DNA of 64,000 bases from positions 144,737 to 208,736 of the forward strand of contig NZ_KE384527.1 in the NCBI RefSeq assembly GCF_000426465.1, given 5' to 3'. This DNA is from Epilithonimonas caeni DSM 17710. Lineage in GTDB: Bacteria; Bacteroidota; Bacteroidia; Flavobacteriales; Weeksellaceae. A program made the position numbers and the translations under genes. Below are positions 60,352 through 64,000 of this stretch, one piece after another; position 1 is the first letter of the stretch, and the number at the start of each line of letters is the position of its first letter. A model generated the notes under the pieces. The model was not told the DNA's origin. It was given only the letters and a program-made list of their open reading frames with translations, and searched no databases.

Positions 60352-60780
60352 ATGGAAGATCTATTAAAACTTGACAGGCAACTTTGTTTCTCCGTTTATG
60401 TTTTACATCGCGAAATAATGCAGTGCTATCGTCCGATTCTGAAAAATATTGGGTTGACCTATCCACAATATATTGCAATGATGGCTCTTTGGGAAAAGGA
60501 CGATCTGACCGTCAATCAAGTTGGTGAGGTTTTACAATTGGATAACGGAACCTTGACACCTTTGCTGAAAAGATTAGAATCCAAAGGTTACCTGGAAAGA
60601 AAACGAAGCAAGGAGGATGAGCGAGTTGTTAAAATCTATTTGACCGAAAAAGGTGCAAAACTTAAAGAAAAAGCTACCTGTATCCCGATCGAACTGGCAA
60701 AAGCAATGAATCTCAATCTTGATGAAATGGAACAATTGAAATCTTTATCAGATAAAGTCGTTCAGAAAATCAATCAATAA
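60352..60780 (+). CDS. ohrR: MarR-family peroxide-sensing repressor OhrR
   Basis: This 142-residue winged-helix repressor has the sensing cysteine C12 in RQLCFSVY. TYPQYIAMMALWE, LTVNQVGEVLQLDNGTLTPLLKRLESKGYLERKR hold the recognition helix and wing. It controls ohr by cysteine oxidation; the family is well known. The ATG at 60352 places C12 at the right distance. The 11-bp repeat upstream of ohr is the likely binding site. Confidence 0.92.
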   Translation: MEDLLKLDRQLCFSVYVLHREIMQCYRPILKNIGLTYPQYIAMMALWEKDDLTVNQVGEVLQLDNGTLTPLLKRLESKGYLERKRSKEDERVVKIYLTEKGAKLKEKATCIPIELAKAMNLNLDEMEQLKSLSDKVVQKINQ

Positions 60781-60815
60781 AACAAGAGCTATTCAGAATC
60801 TGAATAGCTCTTGTT
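60781..60815. terminator. Bidirectional terminator between ohrR and fabH
   Basis: AACAAGAGCTATTCAG and its exact complement form a 16-bp stem with an AAT loop and a T-rich tail on the plus strand, between convergent genes. Confidence 0.9.
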
Positions 60816-60858
60816 GTTTTAAAATCCTTTATCTTCTTATTTGATTCTTTTGTCTTTA

Positions 60859-61881
60859 TTAATATTCGAACAGAACGCTTCCCCAAGTGAAACCACTCCC
60901 GAAAGCAGACAAACAAACCAAATCGCCACGTTTCATTCTACCTTCCATAATTGCCTCACTCAAAGCAATCGGAATAGAAGCGGCGGTTGTATTACCATAT
61001 TTCTGAATATTCACAAATACTTTTTCGTCTGGAAGATGCAATAATTGCTGAACATATTGTGCAATTCTGATATTCGCCTGGTGAGGAATCAACAGATCTA
61101 AATCTTCAATCTTTTTCCCAGCTTTTTCAAGCGCTTCTAAAATTGTCTCCGGAAATCTTGTAACTGCGTGTTTGAAAACAAAGTTTCCATTCATCACAGG
61201 ATAGATGTCTTCTGCTGTCAAAGAATCTGGGTTATTCAGCAAAACATCACTCCAGCCTAATTTGGTCCCGGGGAATTTCACGGCTAATTCTTCGGCATAT
61301 TTTCCTTCGGAATGCATATTCACGGATAAGATTCCTTTTGCATTTTCACCTTCGCTTGCAGATAAAACCACTGCTCCTGCTCCGTCTCCGAAAATAACAG
61401 AAACACCACGACCTCTATCACTCATATCCAAACCAAATGAATGAATCTCAGCTCCTACAACCAAAACATTTTTGTAAAGTCCGGATTTGATAAAAGCATC
61501 AGCAACACTCATCGCATAGACAAAACCAGAACATTGGTTTCTTACATCTAATGCGCCAATCGTGTCACAACCCAACAACTCTTGTAAGAGAACGCCAGAG
61601 CCGGGGAAGAAATAATCCGGTGATAAAGTTGCGAAAACAATATAATCAATATCTTTTGCTGTGAGATTCGCATTTTTAAGGGCGATTTCTGAAGCTTTGA
61701 AACCGTAAAAAGAAGTTGTTTCTTCAGAATCTACTCGGTTTTTGCGATGTCTTCTTTCTTTGATCCCAGTTCTTTCCGTAATCCATTCATCGTTGGTAGT
61801 CATCAGCTTAGAAAGATCGTCGTTCGTTACTATGTTTTCCGGAACGTAGTGTCCTACTCCGGTTATTATGCTTTTAAACAT
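60859..61881 (-). CDS. fabH: 3-oxoacyl-ACP synthase III
   Basis: This enzyme starts fatty acid synthesis by condensing an acyl-CoA primer with malonyl-ACP (340 residues). The triad is C117 in RNQCSGFVY, H267 in LIPHQANIRI and N297 in KYGNTTAASIP. The CSGF and GxTTAASIP motifs are those of true FabH. It lies 239 bp from corA and appears monocistronic. Confidence 0.93.
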   Translation of the reverse strand: MFKSIITGVGHYVPENIVTNDDLSKLMTTNDEWITERTGIKERRHRKNRVDSEETTSFYGFKASEIALKNANLTAKDIDYIVFATLSPDYFFPGSGVLLQELLGCDTIGALDVRNQCSGFVYAMSVADAFIKSGLYKNVLVVGAEIHSFGLDMSDRGRGVSVIFGDGAGAVVLSASEGENAKGILSVNMHSEGKYAEELAVKFPGTKLGWSDVLLNNPDSLTAEDIYPVMNGNFVFKHAVTRFPETILEALEKAGKKIEDLDLLIPHQANIRIAQYVQQLLHLPDEKVFVNIQKYGNTTAASIPIALSEAIMEGRMKRGDLVCLSAFGSGFTWGSVLFEY

Positions 61882-61906
61882 TTTTAGAATTTGATAAAAA
61901 TATCCG

Positions 61907-61914
61907 CAAAAATA
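61907..61914 (-). promoter_or_regulatory. Candidate -7 box of fabH
   Basis: TATTTTTG on the minus strand lies 25 nt before the fabH ATG. Confidence 0.45.
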
Positions 61915-61993
61915 AATATTTTATTTAATACATAAGTTTCAGATTAACAGATTTTTTCTATCTCTCATAAACCCTCTGAGCATCGGACCACTC

Positions 61994-62073
61994 GCAACCC
62001 GACTTGAACGGAGCTCTTTTTCTTTTTTCTCAAAAAAGAAAAAAGCGGGAGTGGAAGGCGGATAAAGTTGCCC
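61994..62073 (+). repeat. Structured intergenic element, copy 2
   Basis: The 80-bp element starts GCAACCCGACTTGAACGGA and ends GGAAGGCGGATAAAGTTGCC. The closing arms GCAAC and GTTGC pair; copy 1 (32444-32538) has GCAGC and GCTGC, so one base pair changed on both sides. A T/C-A/G stem of about 13 bp fills the middle (62016-62045). It lies 46 nt before corA. Confidence 0.75.
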
Positions 62074-62107
62074 TAAACAAAATTATAATTATTACTGAGA
62101 TTTTATT

Positions 62108-62115
62108 TAGTTTTG
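62108..62115 (+). promoter_or_regulatory. -7 box 4 nt before the corA start
   Basis: TAGTTTTG matches TAnnTTTG and ends 4 nt before the ATG at 62120, the same spacing as at yigZ and the porP/sprF gene, so a leaderless mRNA is possible. Confidence 0.4.
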
Positions 62116-62119
62116 TTAT

Positions 62120-63022
62120 ATGCCGATAGAACAGAAATACAAAACTGCCAACTGGGAATGGATTGACGTGATTGCGCCGACGGAAGAAGACCTCCGTTTT
62201 TTGAACGAGCGTTATCATATCAATTACCTTTTATTGGAGGACACGATAGACCCGAACCACCTTCCAAAGTATGAGGAAGTGAATAATGTGAAGTTTTTCC
62301 TGACGAGAGAATCTACAGACCTAGAAAGGCGAAATCTGAACAGCATCAGTGATATCAGCAGTAAATTGGGGATTTTTCTGTTACCGAAGCTGATTATCAC
62401 AACTCACCGGGTGAAAAGCAAAAGCATCAATGAGGTTTTTGAGGAACTGAAGAAAGATAACCCTGAGGATATTTCGCGTGATCGGCTGGCTCTTCGACTG
62501 GCCCTGAAGGTTATGAAGACATTTGATGATGAGAGTCAGACACTGTTGGAAGTGATGGATGCTATGGAAAACGAAATCTTTCTGAAAAATACGAATCAGA
62601 CCAACCAAATCCGAAGACTTTACAAACTGAAAAGAAAATCGGGACTAAACACCAGAATTCTGAATATCTCAGGCGAATGGATCTCGAAGTTCAAAAATCT
62701 TGAACTTGAGGAAGTTGAAGTGATGGATTTATTGGATAAGCAAAAAGATGTCATTGCCGACTTTGATCATGTGAATGCCCAAACTGTCAACCTTATTTCT
62801 ATGTTTTTGGCCTTGTCTGACCAAAAGGCAAATCAGGTGATGAAGCTCTTGGCAATCTATTCGGTATATTTTTTACCGATTACTTTCATTGCGGGAATCT
62901 ACGGAATGAACTTCGATAATATGCCGGAACTGCATCATAAGCATGGTTATTTTTACACTTTGGGACTGATGCTTCTGATTGTGGTTTGTACATTCATTTA
63001 TACCAGAAGAAAGAAGTGGTAA
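62120..63022 (+). CDS. corA: CorA family magnesium/cobalt transporter
   Basis: This pentameric inner-membrane divalent cation channel has 300 residues. The cytoplasmic funnel fills about 1-240. FLPITFIAGIYGMNFDNMPE holds the GMN signature at the pore entrance between the two C-terminal helices, and the protein ends in RRKKW. The NuoL-like long helix of the funnel is charged, as expected. It overlaps nothing and ends 1 nt before the next gene. Confidence 0.95.
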   Translation: MPIEQKYKTANWEWIDVIAPTEEDLRFLNERYHINYLLLEDTIDPNHLPKYEEVNNVKFFLTRESTDLERRNLNSISDISSKLGIFLLPKLIITTHRVKSKSINEVFEELKKDNPEDISRDRLALRLALKVMKTFDDESQTLLEVMDAMENEIFLKNTNQTNQIRRLYKLKRKSGLNTRILNISGEWISKFKNLELEEVEVMDLLDKQKDVIADFDHVNAQTVNLISMFLALSDQKANQVMKLLAIYSVYFLPITFIAGIYGMNFDNMPELHHKHGYFYTLGLMLLIVVCTFIYTRRKKW

Positions 63023-63023
63023 A

Positions 63024-63941
63024 ATGATAAACCAAGATCTATTCCTTTTCTATAATGTCGAGAATTTTTATCCTCCCAATCAAGAATCGTTAGGTTTTCA
63101 TAATTGGGATGATCACAAATACAATCTGAAAATCAGAAAGATCACCAACGTCTTTCGTTTTGTTGAAGAGGATTTTGGGCAATTACCTTCTATCATTGGC
63201 TTGGCTGAGATTGCCGCGAGGTCTGTTTTGGAAGATTTGATTAAAAGTGATTCCCCAATTTGTGATTACGAAATCATCTATGAACCATCTGACGACTCCC
63301 GAAATCTAAGTGTGGCTTTGATTTTTGATAAAAGGAAATTGACTTTAGAAAAATATCAGACTTTGAAGTTTCAATTGGATGAAGAGAAAGAATTTGATAC
63401 GAGAGATATTTTACACACAGAGTTTTTGTATCAAGGGAAAAAGCTTAATATTTTAGTTGTTCATCTTCCTTCTAAGAGGAATCAAGATGCCAAAAAAGAA
63501 CAACGAGATTATATTTTCGAAAAGTTGAAAGAAATACTTCAGAAATTATTTGATAAAAATGAAAGTATAATCCTGATGGGCGACTTCAATGAAAATCCTG
63601 ATAATGAAATCTTGAAAGAACTACTACACAATGAAAATGGAGAGAAAATCCTTGACAATCCTTTTGAAGCATTATTGGAAGACGATCGATTTTCAACTTA
63701 TCACGGAAAGAAAGGCGTTTGTTTTGACCAAATCATTTGCACAGAGAAATCACTAATAGAACAATTGGATTTAAATAAAATCGCAGCCGAAATCTACAAC
63801 TCTCCCCGACTTAGAAACAAAGACAACAAGAACAACAAATATCCTCACCGCACTTATTCGGGTTCACGGTACATGGGCGGATATAGTGACCATTTTCCTG
63901 TTATTTTAAAATTGGAAAATGATACTGCACGTGAATCCTAA
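63024..63941 (+). CDS. Endonuclease/exonuclease/phosphatase-fold protein
   Basis: This 305-residue protein is of the EEP superfamily. FYNVENFYPP near the start, IGLAEIAARSVL (motif with metal glutamate), LNILVVHLPSKRNQDAKK, ILMGDFNENPDN (GDFN) and GGYSDHFPVIL (SDH) are the ordered catalytic blocks. The family includes DNases, phospholipases and phosphatases, so the substrate is open. No signal peptide is seen. It starts 1 nt after corA and is likely co-translated with it. Confidence 0.88.
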   Translation: MINQDLFLFYNVENFYPPNQESLGFHNWDDHKYNLKIRKITNVFRFVEEDFGQLPSIIGLAEIAARSVLEDLIKSDSPICDYEIIYEPSDDSRNLSVALIFDKRKLTLEKYQTLKFQLDEEKEFDTRDILHTEFLYQGKKLNILVVHLPSKRNQDAKKEQRDYIFEKLKEILQKLFDKNESIILMGDFNENPDNEILKELLHNENGEKILDNPFEALLEDDRFSTYHGKKGVCFDQIICTEKSLIEQLDLNKIAAEIYNSPRLRNKDNKNNKYPHRTYSGSRYMGGYSDHFPVILKLENDTARES

Positions 63942-63978
63942 AATACCTTTCATTTTAAGAATTGCTTTCATTTTTGAG

Positions 63979-63986
63979 TATCTTTG
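63979..63986 (+). promoter_or_regulatory. Promoter-like box near the window end
   Basis: TATCTTTG matches TAnnTTTG and probably belongs to a gene starting after position 64000. A TTG lies only 14 nt upstream, so this is weak. Confidence 0.3.
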
Positions 63987-64000
63987 AGATATAGCACAAC

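Overview
The window looks like a chromosomal segment from a Flavobacteriia bacterium, most likely Weeksellaceae (the Chryseobacterium/Epilithonimonas neighbourhood). The evidence is low G+C, a Bacteroidetes-type promoter box (TAnnTTTG) in front of many genes, and lineage-typical families: PorP/SprF, GSCFA, DUF3822, DUF6438 and a short NuoG. I see no rRNA, tRNA, CRISPR array, prophage, transposase or conjugation gene. Gene order and codon use look like core genome throughout.

Layout. (1) 1-8.6 kb: the 5' part of dnaN (minus, running off the window), dgkA, ddl and coaD, then a membrane-anchored metallophosphoesterase, a FabH-like ketosynthase, a YigZ protein, a membrane zinc protease and a GNAT protein. 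(2) 8.7-23.2 kb: a complete complex I operon, nuoA-N, with all 14 subunits in order. It carries one inserted outer-membrane beta-barrel gene between nuoF and nuoG, a short NuoG, and a strong terminator after nuoN. (3) 23.4-32.2 kb: a CocE-type peptidase/esterase, a luciferase-like oxidoreductase and aquaporin, then a minus-strand run (thioredoxin-like protein, DUF3575 barrel, small membrane protein, lpxH, LuxE-like protein, M15-like DUF5715 protein, MmcB-like nuclease-fold protein). (4) 32.2-36.7 kb: DUF3822-rsmD, a glucosaminidase, and mdaB-ygiN divergent from a LysR regulator across a perfect palindrome. (5) 36.8-42.2 kb: murI, hemW and a PASTA-rluD-porP/sprF minus run. (6) 42.3-46.4 kb: hpt-adk-obgE, a DUF6438 lipoprotein and an RhlE-type helicase. 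(7) 46.5-56.9 kb: tatD, GSCFA and polyprenyl synthase; pit with its DUF47 partner; a DeaD-type helicase; sdaA; an alpha/beta hydrolase; YceI; and a small outer-membrane barrel. (8) 57.1-64 kb: the DUF1800-DUF1501 pair, ohr-ohrR with a candidate operator, fabH, corA and an endonuclease/exonuclease/phosphatase-fold protein.

Functionally the window joins respiration (complex I plus MdaB/YgiN quinone handling), envelope building (Ddl, MurI, LpxH, undecaprenol/diacylglycerol kinase, PASTA, glucosaminidase, polyprenyl synthase), lipid initiation (FabH and a paralogue), RNA/ribosome maintenance (two DEAD-box helicases, RsmD, RluD, ObgE) and peroxide defence (Ohr/OhrR).

I found no convincing wholly new multi-gene system. 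The best leads are a two-copy intergenic element with a compensatory base change in its closing stem, the barrel gene inside the nuo operon, three genes whose promoter box sits exactly 4 nt before the start codon, the palindrome controlling the mdaB-ygiN/LysR locus, and an inverted repeat over the ohr promoter. Promoter and terminator calls rest on pattern only.
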